DNA of 64,000 nucleotides from Maribacter stanieri (GCF_900112245.1 NZ_FOYX01000001.1:917856-981855); one strand, 5' to 3'; shown: positions 25,177 to 34,690, counted from the first letter of the stretch. Made by a program: numbers and translations. Notes: generated by a model from the sequence alone, not told the origin.

Positions 25177-26397
25177 ATGAAATCTAACAAAACAGCCTTA
25201 CTTTTTATTTTTATTACTATTCTAGTAGATGTTATTGGTATTGGTATCATCTTACCAATTATACCTGACTTGATCATGGACTTGACAGGAGAAGGAAATC
25301 ACATGGCTATTATATATGGCATGTGGCTTACGACCGCTTTTGCTGGTATGCAATTTTTGTTTTCTCCGGTACTAGGGGAAATTTCCGATAGATTTGGTAG
25401 ACGACCAATTTTACTTTTGGCACTTTTAGGTCTTAGTATAGACTACTTAATTCATGCTTGGGCGCCAACGATAACATGGTTATTCTTAGGTCGGTTTTTA
25501 GCAGGAATTACAGGAGCTAGTTTTACGGTAGCATCTGCCTACATCGCAGATGTAAGTACAAAAGAAAATAAGGCAAAAAACTTTGGGTTAATTGGCGCTG
25601 CTTTTGGAATAGGATTTATAATTGGTCCCGGTATTGGCGGATTTTTCGGAGAGATTAATATTCGATTACCGTTTTACATTGCTGCAGGCTTAACATTTGC
25701 CAATTTCCTATTTGGTTATTTCTTTGTACCTGAGTCGTTGACAGTGGAGAATAGGCGACAAATTAACTTCACCAAGATGATTCCTGGGGTTTCTTTGTTT
25801 GCATTGCGAAATTATAAAGGCATCCTTTTATTGATATCTGCATTCTTTTTAGCAAATCTGGCAGGTCAGGCATTACCATCAACTTGGTCATATTATGGCA
25901 TTGAAAGATATGATTGGAATCCTAGACAAATTGGGTTGTCACTGATGGTAGTAGGCTTATTGGTTGCAATAGTTCAAGGTTTTTTAGTAGGTAAGTTGGT
26001 TACAAAATTTGGGAAGCGTAAAGTCATTATTTTCGGATTTCTTTTGTGGACGGTTGGTATGTTTCTATTCTCTTTCGCAAAAGAACCTTGGATGCTGTAT
26101 GCTTTCCTAATTCCATATGCACTAGGTGGTATTGCCGGTCCAACAATACAAGGTGTAATATCAAATCAAGTCTCTGAAAAAGAACAAGGAATTTTACAAG
26201 GTTCTATAACAGGTCTTGTGAGTATTACCGCAATTTTGGGGCAATTCATATTCGCTCCCGTATTTTATTATTTTATACGACCAGAGGCATCTATTTATTT
26301 TCCTGGTGCTCCATATGCCCTAGCGGCTATATTTCTTTTAGCGGCGTTTGTATTAGCTTTTACGGCTATAAAACGTATGGATGTAGAGCCAGAATAA
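25177..26397 (+). CDS. MFS drug-efflux-type transporter (TCR/Tet-like)
   Basis: A 406-residue 12-helix exporter. Motif A between helices 2 and 3 is GEISDRFGRRPILL; motif C-like GAAFGIGFIIGPGIGG lies in helix 5, typical of drug:H+ antiporters. The N-terminus MKSNKTALLFIFITILVDVIG (MKSNKTALLF first) matches the Tet/TCR group. I chose the ATG at 25177: an in-frame start at 25117 would lie inside the preceding terminator. A near-consensus -7 box, GACTTTTG, at 25161-25168 ends 8 bases before the ATG, so the message may be leaderless. Substrate unknown. Confidence 0.9.
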   Translation: MKSNKTALLFIFITILVDVIGIGIILPIIPDLIMDLTGEGNHMAIIYGMWLTTAFAGMQFLFSPVLGEISDRFGRRPILLLALLGLSIDYLIHAWAPTITWLFLGRFLAGITGASFTVASAYIADVSTKENKAKNFGLIGAAFGIGFIIGPGIGGFFGEINIRLPFYIAAGLTFANFLFGYFFVPESLTVENRRQINFTKMIPGVSLFALRNYKGILLLISAFFLANLAGQALPSTWSYYGIERYDWNPRQIGLSLMVVGLLVAIVQGFLVGKLVTKFGKRKVIIFGFLLWTVGMFLFSFAKEPWMLYAFLIPYALGGIAGPTIQGVISNQVSEKEQGILQGSITGLVSITAILGQFIFAPVFYYFIRPEASIYFPGAPYALAAIFLLAAFVLAFTAIKRMDVEPE

Positions 26398-26468
26398 TTT
26401 TTTTTGATTTTTCATGTAACATTTTTTAATAATTGAATCTAAAGGGCAAACAAACAAAAACTCTTACG

Positions 26469-27311
26469 ATGAAAATTATTAAAAAATTACTATTCGCGTT
26501 TCTAATTCTTTGCACTCTTTCAATCACTGCTCAAGACAATCCTTTTAAGGTTGATGTTGTTGGAGCCGGCGAACCAATTCTTTTGTTTCCGGGATTTGCA
26601 TGTACAGGTGATGTTTGGAATGATACTGTAAGCGAACTATCTAAAAATTATGAATGTCACGTTTTTACTTTTGCAGGTTTTGGAAATGTTCCGGCTGTTG
26701 AAAAACCATGGCTTCCAAAAATAAAAGAAGGTGTTCTTGCTTACATTTCAGAAAATGAACTGGAACACCCAATTTTGATTGGTCACAGTCTAGGTGGTGC
26801 GTTAGCTTTATGGATGGCCACTGAAAGTAGTTCTTACAAAAAGTTGATTGTTGTAGATGCCTTGCCGTCAACTGGTGCCTTAATGATGCCTGATTTTAAA
26901 AGTGAATATATGGTGTATGATTCCCCTTATAACAAACAGTTATTAGAAATGAACGATGCCGATTTCGAAAATATGGCAATTCAAATGGCAGGTAGTATGA
27001 CTTCCAATAAATCAAAACAATTACAAATTAAAGACTGGATGCTTCAGGCAGATAGAGAAACTTATGTGTATGGTTATACCGATTTATTAAAGCTAGATTT
27101 ACGTGAAGATCTTTCTAAAATAAATACACCAGTTACTATATTGGCTGCCACGGAACCTTATGGACTTGAAATGGCTAAATCTACTTATGATACACAATAT
27201 AAAGCTTTAGATGAATATACTGTTGAATTTGCTAATGGTTCATCGCATTTCATCATGTATGATCAACCAAAATGGTTCATAGAAAACCTTAAAAATGCTT
27301 TAAATAACTAA
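26469..27311 (+). CDS. Secreted alpha/beta hydrolase
   Basis: A 280-residue hydrolase with a signal peptide (about 1-21, ending SITAQ). The fold shows the oxyanion motif LLFPGFACTGDVW, the nucleophile elbow GHSLGG, and a C-terminal catalytic His in NGSSHFIMYDQP. Substrate unknown; it resembles lipase/esterase or peptidase-like members. The ATG at 26469 gives a normal signal peptide; an upstream in-frame TTG at 26433 would add 12 polar residues and looks wrong. Its stop overlaps the sigma factor start by one base (TAATG), so the two are translationally coupled. The pairing of a periplasmic enzyme with an ECF sigma operon is notable. Confidence 0.85.
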   Translation: MKIIKKLLFAFLILCTLSITAQDNPFKVDVVGAGEPILLFPGFACTGDVWNDTVSELSKNYECHVFTFAGFGNVPAVEKPWLPKIKEGVLAYISENELEHPILIGHSLGGALALWMATESSSYKKLIVVDALPSTGALMMPDFKSEYMVYDSPYNKQLLEMNDADFENMAIQMAGSMTSNKSKQLQIKDWMLQADRETYVYGYTDLLKLDLREDLSKINTPVTILAATEPYGLEMAKSTYDTQYKALDEYTVEFANGSSHFIMYDQPKWFIENLKNALNN

Positions 27312-27805
27312 TGGCTTCTAAAGAGAATACATACAAGAATATTTATAAGGAAAACTATGCTAAGGTAATGCGTCTATGTATGGGTTATACGGTAGGTGAC
27401 GAAGCTCTTGCTAAAGATTTAGCTCAAGAAACCTTTATAAAGGTTTGGCAAAATCTAGATGGTTTTAGAAATGAGAGTGGAATTGGAACGTGGATTTACA
27501 GGATATGTGTAAATACTTGTCTAGCTGAAATTCGAAAACAGCGTAAAAAAGATAGAAATCTATCACTTGATAACATTCAAGTAAGCGATTCTGATGAGAA
27601 TCCTAACGAAAAAGAAGATATGCTGGTTCAATTATATAGCTGTATCGATAAATTAAGTAGTATCAATAAAGCTATTATTTTATTGGAGTTAGAAGGTTTG
27701 CCCCAACTAGAAATTTCTGAAATTATGGGGATAAAACATGAAGCTATTCGAACTAGAGTGCATAGAATAAAACAACAACTTACAAAATGTGTCAACAATG
27801 AATAA
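27311..27805 (+). CDS. ECF RNA polymerase sigma factor
   Basis: A 164-residue ECF sigma factor. Region 2 shows AKDLAQETFIKVWQNLDGFRNES and the GTWIYRICVNTCLAEIRKQ motif (about 40-85; quoted in two parts). Region 4 shows LEGLPQLEISEIMGIKHEAI and a final TRVHRIKQQL recognition helix. It is coupled to the hydrolase upstream by a one-base overlap and to the membrane protein downstream by an 8-base overlap. The downstream protein is the probable partner that restrains it (inference from position). Confidence 0.92.
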   Translation: MASKENTYKNIYKENYAKVMRLCMGYTVGDEALAKDLAQETFIKVWQNLDGFRNESGIGTWIYRICVNTCLAEIRKQRKKDRNLSLDNIQVSDSDENPNEKEDMLVQLYSCIDKLSSINKAIILLELEGLPQLEISEIMGIKHEAIRTRVHRIKQQLTKCVNNE

Positions 27806-28358
27806 TTTTGAAGAATTACAAAATAAATGGCAGAACCAATCTGGAATGTCTGCTACCGACAATGGATTCGAAGCCTTATTAAAAAGTGTAAAATCTATCG
27901 AGAACAAGCAAAAAACAGGAAACATTGTTTTAACGATAACAATCCTTATTCTCTTGTCTTTTTTAATCTACGTTTCTGGATATAATAGCAACACATTTTT
28001 ACTAGGAATCGGCTTAATGGTTGGGAGTTTAGTGGTTAGAATTGCTATTGAATTGTATAGTTTAAAGAAGTTAAGGAGTATAAATTTCAGTAAAGATTCT
28101 AATACTTTCAAAAGTGATTTAACCAATTATTATAGTTTCAGAAAATATACCCATTATCTAATTACGCCTTTAGCCTTAGTGACTTACGCTATCGGATTTG
28201 TAATTCTATTGCCGCAATTTAAAGCGACTTTATCTCATGGGTTTTATCTATATATACTATTCTCAGCAATAGTGTTTCTTTTAATTTTCTGTGTATTTAT
28301 ATACAAACAGATTAAAAACGAACTCAGTAAATTGAAACAATTACAAGTACAGGATTAA
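27798..28358 (+). CDS. Membrane protein, candidate anti-sigma partner
   Basis: A 186-residue protein with a cytoplasmic N-terminus (MNNFEELQNKWQNQ, about 45 residues) and four hydrophobic helices (about 45-63, 67-87, 118-138, 145-165). No ZAS zinc motif or FecR-like domain is visible. The short LQNKWQNQ start resembles N-termini of sigma-linked membrane proteins in flavobacteria. ATG at 27798 is preferred over GTG at 27789. The overlap with the sigma gene by 8 bases suggests coupled translation. An anti-sigma role is inferred only from position. Confidence 0.6.
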   Translation: MNNFEELQNKWQNQSGMSATDNGFEALLKSVKSIENKQKTGNIVLTITILILLSFLIYVSGYNSNTFLLGIGLMVGSLVVRIAIELYSLKKLRSINFSKDSNTFKSDLTNYYSFRKYTHYLITPLALVTYAIGFVILLPQFKATLSHGFYLYILFSAIVFLLIFCVFIYKQIKNELSKLKQLQVQD

Positions 28359-28395
28359 TTGTTATATGTGATAGCAATGTTAAATGACTTATTAA

Positions 28396-28434
28396 ACCCA
28401 TATTACTTATTATCTTTATAAGAATAATATGGGT
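28396..28434 (+). promoter_or_regulatory. Hairpin overlapping an alternative start codon
   Basis: ACCCATATTA (28396-28405) pairs perfectly with TAATATGGGT (28425-28434); inside, CTTAT pairs with ATAAG. The right arm contains the ATG at 28429. A second ATG at 28438 lies just after the stem. No T-run follows, so a terminator is unlikely. Confidence 0.6.
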
Positions 28435-28437
28435 CTA

Positions 28438-28878
28438 ATGAAATACGTACTTAGTTACTTTTTACTTTTCTGTCTTTGTTTAACCAGTTGCACCTCGCAG
28501 AAAAAACTACAAACGGAAACTCCGTTCGAAATTGGTAAAGCTAGTAGCCAACCCTATGTTGGCGGACGAGAAGAAAGTGGTTCTGGTACTGAATTACGTA
28601 TTCCGGTTTCATTACTTGAAAATTCTGATATAGTAATAAATGAAGTTTATTTTCGTGGTAAGCAGGTAAAGGCATTAGTGAATACGGTAGATAATCAAAA
28701 TATGATTGTAGTTAGAATACCCAATGATAGTCCAGAATCGTCAGAAACAAAGGATTTATCATTAAATTCAGATGAAGCAGTTATAAGTTATCTTGATAAT
28801 GGTGAAACTAAATATGCTAAGGTAAAGGGTGTAAAACAAAAGCAGCCTTTAATTTATAAGGGCGCACCTAAAAACTAA
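28438..28878 (+). CDS. Small lipoprotein of unknown function
   Basis: A 146-residue lipoprotein beginning MKYVLSYFLLFCLCLTSC, with the lipid-modified Cys at position 18. The mature part is beta-rich with several short strands (e.g. IVINEVYFRGKQVKALV) and ends in a basic KQKQPLIYKGAPKN segment. No family recognised. An in-frame ATG at 28429 adds MGL but lies within the arm of a hairpin, so I chose 28438. It stands alone between the sigma operon and the flippase operon. Confidence 0.7.
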   Translation: MKYVLSYFLLFCLCLTSCTSQKKLQTETPFEIGKASSQPYVGGREESGSGTELRIPVSLLENSDIVINEVYFRGKQVKALVNTVDNQNMIVVRIPNDSPESSETKDLSLNSDEAVISYLDNGETKYAKVKGVKQKQPLIYKGAPKN

Positions 28879-28879
28879 C

Positions 28880-28910
28880 TTTGTAACTAGGCTTTTAATA
28901 GGTACTTTTA
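28880..28910 (+). promoter_or_regulatory. Promoter of the flippase-dut operon
   Basis: TTTG at 28880-28883 and TACTTTTA at 28903-28910, 19 bases apart, fit the Bacteroidota consensus with one mismatch (A for the last G). The predicted start near 28917 leaves a leader of about 13 bases before the TTG codon at 28930. Confidence 0.6.
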
Positions 28911-28929
28911 TCACCTGAATTTATAGTGT

Positions 28930-30390
28930 TTGAATCCACTCAAAAAACTTTTTAAACAAACGGCAATTTATGGCTTGGCAACTGTCTTGCCACGGATGAT
29001 TTCGTTCTTGTTGGTGCCTATTTATACAGATGTAATGGCGCCTGGGAAGTATGGCGAAGTCACCCTCATTTTTTCTTGGTTTGCCATTTTTAATGTTTTT
29101 CTGGCCTACGGAATGGAAACTGCCTTTTTTAGGTTTTATAAGGAATCGGAGAATAGAAAGAAAGTAGTTAGTACTTCATTATTGTCTATAATGGGCTCTA
29201 CGGCATTGTTGGTTTTAATTGGTATTCTATTTAAAGAAAAATTATCTGCAGCATTAAATATTGATTTGCCTTTCATGAATTATGTGTTAGGAATATTAGC
29301 TTTAGATGCATTGGCAATAATACCTTTTGCATGGCTAAGAGCTAACGAAAAACCAATGCGATATGCTATTGTAAAAATTCTAAATGTTTCGCTTAATCTA
29401 GGTCTTACATTATTTTTCTTAATTCTGTTGCCTAAAATTGCTCAAGAAACGTCGACAGGGTTTTTACATTCTCTCTATAAAGTCGACTATGAAATTCCTT
29501 ATATTTTAATTGCTAATTTAATTGCAAGTGCAATAACATTGTTATTAATGATAAGGGTTTATATACGTAGACCTTATGAGTTTGATAAGGAGCTTTGGAA
29601 AAGAATGGTGCGTTATGCAATGCCTGTTATGGTAGCTGGCGTAGCATTTACTATTAATGAGGTTTTTGACCGTTATTTACTTTCCGAATTGTTACCTGAA
29701 GATATCGCTAAAAGTGAAATGGGAAAATATTCGGCATGTTATAAATTGGCGCTTTTTATGACACTTTTTGCGACGGCTTTCCGTATGGGAATAGAACCTT
29801 TTTTCTTTAGTCATTCCGATACTAAGAACCCTCAAAAAGCATATGCGCAAATCACAAATTATTTTGTGGTTTTAGGGAGTATTATTTTATTGTCGGTTGT
29901 AGTTTTTTCTGATATTCTTAAGCAACTTTTGGTTCTTAATGAGGCGTATTGGGATGCTATGCCAATTGTACCTTTAATTGTTTTGGCCAGTTTTTTTCTA
30001 GGTATCTATCACAATCTATCTGTTTGGTACAAGGTGACCGACCGAACTAAATTTGGTGCGTATATTTCATTAATTGGGGCAGTATTGACTATAATCGTCA
30101 ACTTGATTTTTATACCTTATTTTGGATATATGGCATCGGCAGTGGCGACACTATTAGCTTATGGAACGATGATGTTTCTTTCGTTTTATTTTGGAAGAAT
30201 GTATTATCCAATTCCTTATAACTTCAGAAAAATTATATTTTATTTAGTAGTATCCATCTTGTTTTCTACTATTTCATTTTACATTTTTGATAGAAACCTT
30301 TTAGTAGGTATACCGTTATTATTACTATTCTTAGGCTTGGTGTATAAGTTGGAATTTGATAATCTTAAAAAATTATATTTAAATAGATGA
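28930..30390 (+). CDS. Polysaccharide/lipid-oligosaccharide flippase (MOP superfamily)
   Basis: A 486-residue inner-membrane protein with about 14 helices. The start ([22 protein letters not shown], here NPLKKLFKQ then [13 protein letters not shown]) and the [10 protein letters not shown] motif are typical of flavobacterial Wzx/MATE-like flippases that move lipid-linked sugars or lipid II. Start codon is TTG at 28930; no better start lies nearby and a promoter lies just upstream. Its stop overlaps dut by 4 bases. It begins a conserved five-gene set: flippase, dut, TPR, DUF4292, EnvC-like. Substrate unknown. Confidence 0.88.
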   Translation: MNPLKKLFKQTAIYGLATVLPRMISFLLVPIYTDVMAPGKYGEVTLIFSWFAIFNVFLAYGMETAFFRFYKESENRKKVVSTSLLSIMGSTALLVLIGILFKEKLSAALNIDLPFMNYVLGILALDALAIIPFAWLRANEKPMRYAIVKILNVSLNLGLTLFFLILLPKIAQETSTGFLHSLYKVDYEIPYILIANLIASAITLLLMIRVYIRRPYEFDKELWKRMVRYAMPVMVAGVAFTINEVFDRYLLSELLPEDIAKSEMGKYSACYKLALFMTLFATAFRMGIEPFFFSHSDTKNPQKAYAQITNYFVVLGSIILLSVVVFSDILKQLLVLNEAYWDAMPIVPLIVLASFFLGIYHNLSVWYKVTDRTKFGAYISLIGAVLTIIVNLIFIPYFGYMASAVATLLAYGTMMFLSFYFGRMYYPIPYNFRKIIFYLVVSILFSTISFYIFDRNLLVGIPLLLLFLGLVYKLEFDNLKKLYLNR

Positions 30391-30821
30391 ACATAAAAAT
30401 TATAAATAAATCGAATCACGATTTACCACATTACGAAACGGAAGCATCTGCTGGGATGGATTTAAGGGCAAACCTTACTGAGTCCGTTACATTGCAACCG
30501 TTAGGCAGAGCTATTATACCAACTGGTCTTTTCGTTGAATTACCTATAGGTATAGAGGCTCAAGTTAGACCTAGAAGTGGATTGGCTGCTAAAAAAGGTG
30601 TTACTGTACTAAATGCGCCTGGCACAATTGATGCTGATTATAGAGGCGAAGTCGGAGTAATATTGATAAATCTTGGTAGTGAAGATTTTATCGTTGAAAA
30701 CGGTGAACGTATAGCACAAATGGTTATTGCCAAACATGAACGTGCAGAATGGAATGTTGTAGATAGTTTGTCTGAAACCGCAAGGGGTGAAGGCGGATTC
30801 GGTAGTACGGGTGTAAAGTAA
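30387..30821 (+). CDS. dut: dUTP diphosphatase
   Basis: A 144-residue trimeric dUTPase converting dUTP to dUMP and pyrophosphate. All five motifs are present: [39 protein letters not shown] and the C-terminal glycine-rich [10 protein letters not shown]. Length is normal. It overlaps the flippase gene by 4 bases and is followed after 16 bases by the TPR gene, so it is made from an envelope-biogenesis transcript. Confidence 0.97.
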   Translation: MNIKIINKSNHDLPHYETEASAGMDLRANLTESVTLQPLGRAIIPTGLFVELPIGIEAQVRPRSGLAAKKGVTVLNAPGTIDADYRGEVGVILINLGSEDFIVENGERIAQMVIAKHERAEWNVVDSLSETARGEGGFGSTGVK

Positions 30822-30837
30822 TAGCTTATAGAACTAT

Positions 30838-31773
30838 ATGAAGAAGTTAATTTTTTTGGGTTTAGTCATTGGAGTTTTCAATTCTCCAATGTCAAGTTAT
30901 GCTCAAGAAGATCAAGATATTGATGTGGAACAGAGTGCAGAAGTTTTTCTAGAAGAATACTCTGACACTTTTCAAGAGAACTTTTTCGAGGGGTTAAAGC
31001 AAAAAGGAATTAGAAATTACGACCGGGCTATTACCTATTTCTTAGAGTGTAAAAAGTTGCAACCACAAAATACGGTAGTTTCTTTTGAATTGGCTAAGTT
31101 TCACTTGTATGATAAGCAATTAATCGTAGCTCAAGAATATGCTTTAGAGGCACTCAACGGTGAGCCAGAAAATTATTGGTATGCGGAAACGCTGATTAAT
31201 ATAGTTGAAGCTAGAAAATCGGTAATTGAAGAAGTGAAAGAAGAATTGCCATGGAACAATACTGTTTTAAGAGGAAACATCGCTGAAATATACTTTTTAA
31301 AAGGTGATTATCTAAATGCAAAATCTGTATTGAAAGGGGTTAAAACTTCTAAGAAATATGAACGTTTAGAAATGAAAATTACAGATTCTATCGCTAAACA
31401 GTCAAAGAAAATCAATCCTATTTTACAGTCACCAAAGCCGGTTTCTAGTCAAGATTTAGATAGTGTAGAAGATTATAAAATTCAGATTGAAACACTACTT
31501 GGCGCTACTACCGATAATGTAAAGCTATTTCAAACCACAGAAGAGGCAATAGAGAATTTTCCGTCTCAACCTTATTTTTATTATGCTAATGGGGCGGCTT
31601 TAAATAGGGCTCAGAAACATAAAGAAGCTATAGATATTTTAGAGACAGCATTAGATTACCTTATTGATGATGTTTCTCTGGAAAATGCTATTTATAAAGA
31701 ATTGGTAAATGCCTATACAGCTACCAACAATACGTCTAAGGCAAATATGTACCTTAGTAAAATTAAATCTTGA
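30838..31773 (+). CDS. Secreted TPR-repeat protein
   Basis: A 311-residue exported protein. The signal peptide spans about 1-22 (ending SSYAQ). TPR-like helix pairs appear as GIRNYDRAITYFLECKKL, NAKSVLKGVKTSKKYERL and KHKEAIDILETALDYL. The middle is highly charged. It lies in the flippase-dut-DUF4292-EnvC operon and probably acts with those envelope genes (inference). No enzymatic motif seen. Confidence 0.85.
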   Translation: MKKLIFLGLVIGVFNSPMSSYAQEDQDIDVEQSAEVFLEEYSDTFQENFFEGLKQKGIRNYDRAITYFLECKKLQPQNTVVSFELAKFHLYDKQLIVAQEYALEALNGEPENYWYAETLINIVEARKSVIEEVKEELPWNNTVLRGNIAEIYFLKGDYLNAKSVLKGVKTSKKYERLEMKITDSIAKQSKKINPILQSPKPVSSQDLDSVEDYKIQIETLLGATTDNVKLFQTTEEAIENFPSQPYFYYANGAALNRAQKHKEAIDILETALDYLIDDVSLENAIYKELVNAYTATNNTSKANMYLSKIKS

Positions 31774-31779
31774 TTTTAG

Positions 31780-32565
31780 ATGATGAAGTTTTTGAGAACG
31801 ATTAAATCAAAGCAAATTTTTACTGCAGTCATGATAATTTTTATGGCGTCTTGTAAAAGTACAAAGGTGGTTTCTGGAGGTACTGTAGATGAGAAATTAT
31901 CGTCTAAATCTGTTATAAAGGCACACTACCAAAATGAAGCTGGCTTTAAAACATTGAGTGGTAGGGTTAAAATTAGCTACTCAGATGGTGAATTTACCCA
32001 GAACGTATCTGTAAGCATACGAATGGAAAAAGACAAAGCCATTTGGATGAGTGCTCCACTTGGTATTGTAAAGGCATACATTACTCCTGATAGGGTATCA
32101 TTTTATAACAAGTTACAGAATGAATATTTTGATGGTGATTTTTCTTATCTGAGTGAATTGCTAGGTACCGATGTAGATTTTTCCATTTTACAAAATCTAT
32201 TAACGGGTCAAGCAATCGTAGATTTAAGAGAGGAAAAATATGATATTGATATTTCTGATGATTCTTATAGGTTAACACCAAAACAGCAAGGAACTTTATA
32301 TAAGACCTTATTTAAAGTGGAGCCTAAGAATTTTAAAATGGCTTTACAACAGCTTTCCCAACCTACTGAGAAGCGATTACTAGAGATAACCTATCAGAAC
32401 TATCAGATTTTAGATAAGGAAATTTTACCTAATGAAATTATGGTAAGGGCAATTAGTAAAGACCAAGTTAATAATATTGACCTTGAGTTTAAGAATTTGG
32501 AATTGAATGGTGCGGTTAACTTTCCTTATTCAATACCAAAAGGTTTTAATGAAATAGAGCTTTAA
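31780..32565 (+). CDS. DUF4292 lipoprotein (LolB/LolA-like fold)
   Basis: A 261-residue lipoprotein. The lipobox FMASC places Cys at position 25. The mature part is an antiparallel beta-rich fold; the block LSGRVKISYSDGEFTQNVSV and the later DKAIWMSAPLGIVKAYITPD match DUF4292, which resembles LolB and DUF4292-like lipid carriers. A role in moving lipids or lipoproteins to the outer membrane is plausible but unproven. It lies 6 bases after the TPR gene and 4 bases before the EnvC-like gene. Confidence 0.87.
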   Translation: MMKFLRTIKSKQIFTAVMIIFMASCKSTKVVSGGTVDEKLSSKSVIKAHYQNEAGFKTLSGRVKISYSDGEFTQNVSVSIRMEKDKAIWMSAPLGIVKAYITPDRVSFYNKLQNEYFDGDFSYLSELLGTDVDFSILQNLLTGQAIVDLREEKYDIDISDDSYRLTPKQQGTLYKTLFKVEPKNFKMALQQLSQPTEKRLLEITYQNYQILDKEILPNEIMVRAISKDQVNNIDLEFKNLELNGAVNFPYSIPKGFNEIEL

Positions 32566-32569
32566 ACAG

Positions 32570-33793
32570 ATGTTGTTCAAATTAAGTAATATTCTTTTTC
32601 TGTTAGTATTGATCACTACGGTGTCTGTCTTTGGGCAAACTAGTGAGCAAAAGGCTTTGGAGGAAAAACGTGAACAACTTCAGTCAGAAATTCGCGATAT
32701 AAACCGCTTGCTTTTTGCAGAAAAAAAAGAAAAAGGTAATGTCTTAGATCAAATGGAAGCCCTTGATAAAAAGATTACTGTTCGCCAGCAATTAATACGG
32801 GTAACCAACCAACAATCTAATTTGTTGAATAGACAGATCAATACTAATATTAGAAATATTGGTAAACTAAAAACTGAACTACAAGAGGTAAAGGATGAGT
32901 ATGCTAAGATGATTCAAAAATCATATCAGAACAAATCCAAGCAAAACAGATTAATGTTCCTGTTGTCTTCTGAAAGTTTTTTTCAGGCATTTAAAAGGCT
33001 TCAATACATGAAGCAGTATACGGATTATAGAAAGGAGCAAGGAGCTCAGATTTTAGCTAAAACCGAAGAGCTTTCACGTCTAAATGCAGACCTAAACGAA
33101 GAGAGAAAGGTAAAGGAAGTGTTATTAGCTCAAAATAAGAAAGCAAAAGACCAATTATTTGGCGAGATACAAACGCAAAAAGCATTGTTAGGTACTATTC
33201 GTAAGAACGAGAGTAAGTATGCCAGTGCCATAGATGCAAAAAAGAAGGAAGCTAGAAAGATTGATCAACAGATAGAGAAGCTTATTAGAAGTGCAATTGC
33301 AGCTTCAAATAAAAAATCTGGTAGCACTACTAAGAACACTAGTAAGTTCGTCTTAACTCCTGAGGCTACTATAATCGCAAATAACTTTTCGGCAAACAAA
33401 GGCAAGTTAATATGGCCGGTGGAGAAAGGAATTAAAAGTCAAGGATTTGGAGTTTATGCAGATCCAGTATATCCAGGAATAAAGCATCAAAGTAATGGGG
33501 TAATTATAGCTACGGACGAAGGGTCTAAAGCCCGTGCTATTTTTGAAGGAGAGGTTATTGCTATTTTGGCAGTACCTGGCGGTAATAAAGGAGTACAGAT
33601 TAAGCATGGTAACTTTATAAGTACCTATTACAATCTGTCTGAACTGTATGTGAAAAAAGGGGATAAAGTAGCTAGTAAAGAAGAACTCGGTGTTGTATAT
33701 ACCAATAGGAATAATGGTCAAACCCGATTAAAATTTTACTTATATCAAGATACTTCGCGTTTAAACCCAGAAGATTGGGTGTATCGTCTTTAA
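32570..33793 (+). CDS. EnvC-like murein hydrolase activator (degenerate M23/LytM)
   Basis: A 407-residue exported protein. Signal peptide about 1-22, long coiled coil about 25-250 (Glu/Lys/Gln-rich heptads), then a LytM/M23 domain about 280-407. The zinc ligand motif HxGxD reads HQSNGV here and the terminal HxH motif is replaced by KFYLYQ, while HGNFISTYYNL is retained. Loss of ligands suggests it does not cut peptidoglycan but activates amidases, as EnvC does in E. coli. It ends the flippase-dut operon or runs on into the aldo/keto reductase 12 bases later. Confidence 0.87.
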   Translation: MLFKLSNILFLLVLITTVSVFGQTSEQKALEEKREQLQSEIRDINRLLFAEKKEKGNVLDQMEALDKKITVRQQLIRVTNQQSNLLNRQINTNIRNIGKLKTELQEVKDEYAKMIQKSYQNKSKQNRLMFLLSSESFFQAFKRLQYMKQYTDYRKEQGAQILAKTEELSRLNADLNEERKVKEVLLAQNKKAKDQLFGEIQTQKALLGTIRKNESKYASAIDAKKKEARKIDQQIEKLIRSAIAASNKKSGSTTKNTSKFVLTPEATIIANNFSANKGKLIWPVEKGIKSQGFGVYADPVYPGIKHQSNGVIIATDEGSKARAIFEGEVIAILAVPGGNKGVQIKHGNFISTYYNLSELYVKKGDKVASKEELGVVYTNRNNGQTRLKFYLYQDTSRLNPEDWVYRL

Positions 33794-33805
33794 AACTTTA
33801 TAAGC

Positions 33806-34651
33806 ATGAGTGAACAACACACTATATCAGATATTAAAGGAAGCTTTGAATTACGTAACGGGGTAAAGATGCCGTACTTAGGTTTGGGAACTTACCAATC
33901 AGATAATGACCAAGAAGTTGTAGATGCGGTAAAGAGTGCACTTCAATTAGGGTATCGGCATATTGATACTGCGGCAGCCTATAAAAATGAAGAAGGTGTA
34001 GGGCAAGGTATACGCGAAAGTGGAATAGATAGAAGTGAAATATTTTTGGTGACCAAAGTTTGGAATGCTGACCAAGGATATGACGAAACACTAAAAGCTT
34101 TTGATGCGAGTTTAAATCGTTTGGGTGTCGACTACCTAGATTTATACCTTATTCATTGGCCAGTTGCAGGAAAGTACAAAGAAACTTGGAGAGCTTTAGA
34201 ACATCTGTATGCTCAAAAGAAAATTAGAGCTATAGGAGTTAGTAATTTTCTAAAACATCACTTAGAAGATCTGATGAGCGAATGTAAGGTGGTGCCTATG
34301 GTCAACCAAATGGAGTTTCATCCGTACTTGGTGCAGCAAGACCTTATCGATTTTTGTACTTCGAACGGAATTCAATACGAGTCTTGGTCTCCTTTTATGC
34401 AGGGTAAGGTGTTTGAATTAGATATTTGTGCGGACTTAGCTAAAAAACACAATAAGAGTGTGGCACAGATTATTTTACGTTATAATCTGCAAAAAGGTAT
34501 TGTTGCAATTCCAAAATCTGTACATGCAAAACGTATAGCATCTAATGCCGATATTTTTGATTTTGAGTTGTCTATAGCTGATATTACTTTTTTAGATGGA
34601 TTGGAAACAGGAGAACGTTCAGGACCTGATCCCGATAACTTCAATTTTTAG
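33806..34651 (+). CDS. Aldo/keto reductase
   Basis: A 281-residue NADPH-dependent carbonyl reductase. The catalytic tetrad is visible: Asp in HIDTAAAY, Tyr in AAAYKNEEGVG, Lys in LVTKVWN and His in YLIHWPV. The coenzyme-binding C-terminal part has AIPKSVHAKRIASNADIFDF. It belongs with 2,5-diketo-gluconate reductase/AKR5-like enzymes. Only 12 bases separate it from the EnvC-like gene, so it may be transcribed with that operon though it shares no clear function. Confidence 0.92.
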   Translation: MSEQHTISDIKGSFELRNGVKMPYLGLGTYQSDNDQEVVDAVKSALQLGYRHIDTAAAYKNEEGVGQGIRESGIDRSEIFLVTKVWNADQGYDETLKAFDASLNRLGVDYLDLYLIHWPVAGKYKETWRALEHLYAQKKIRAIGVSNFLKHHLEDLMSECKVVPMVNQMEFHPYLVQQDLIDFCTSNGIQYESWSPFMQGKVFELDICADLAKKHNKSVAQIILRYNLQKGIVAIPKSVHAKRIASNADIFDFELSIADITFLDGLETGERSGPDPDNFNF

Positions 34652-34690
34652 CAGCTAATTTTATCAATACTATTTTTCTGTTATTTTAAT

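Noticed and set aside
33407..33721. 104-residue minus-strand ORF in the EnvC-like gene
   Set aside because: Opposite strand of the conserved LytM domain; no independent promoter or motif.
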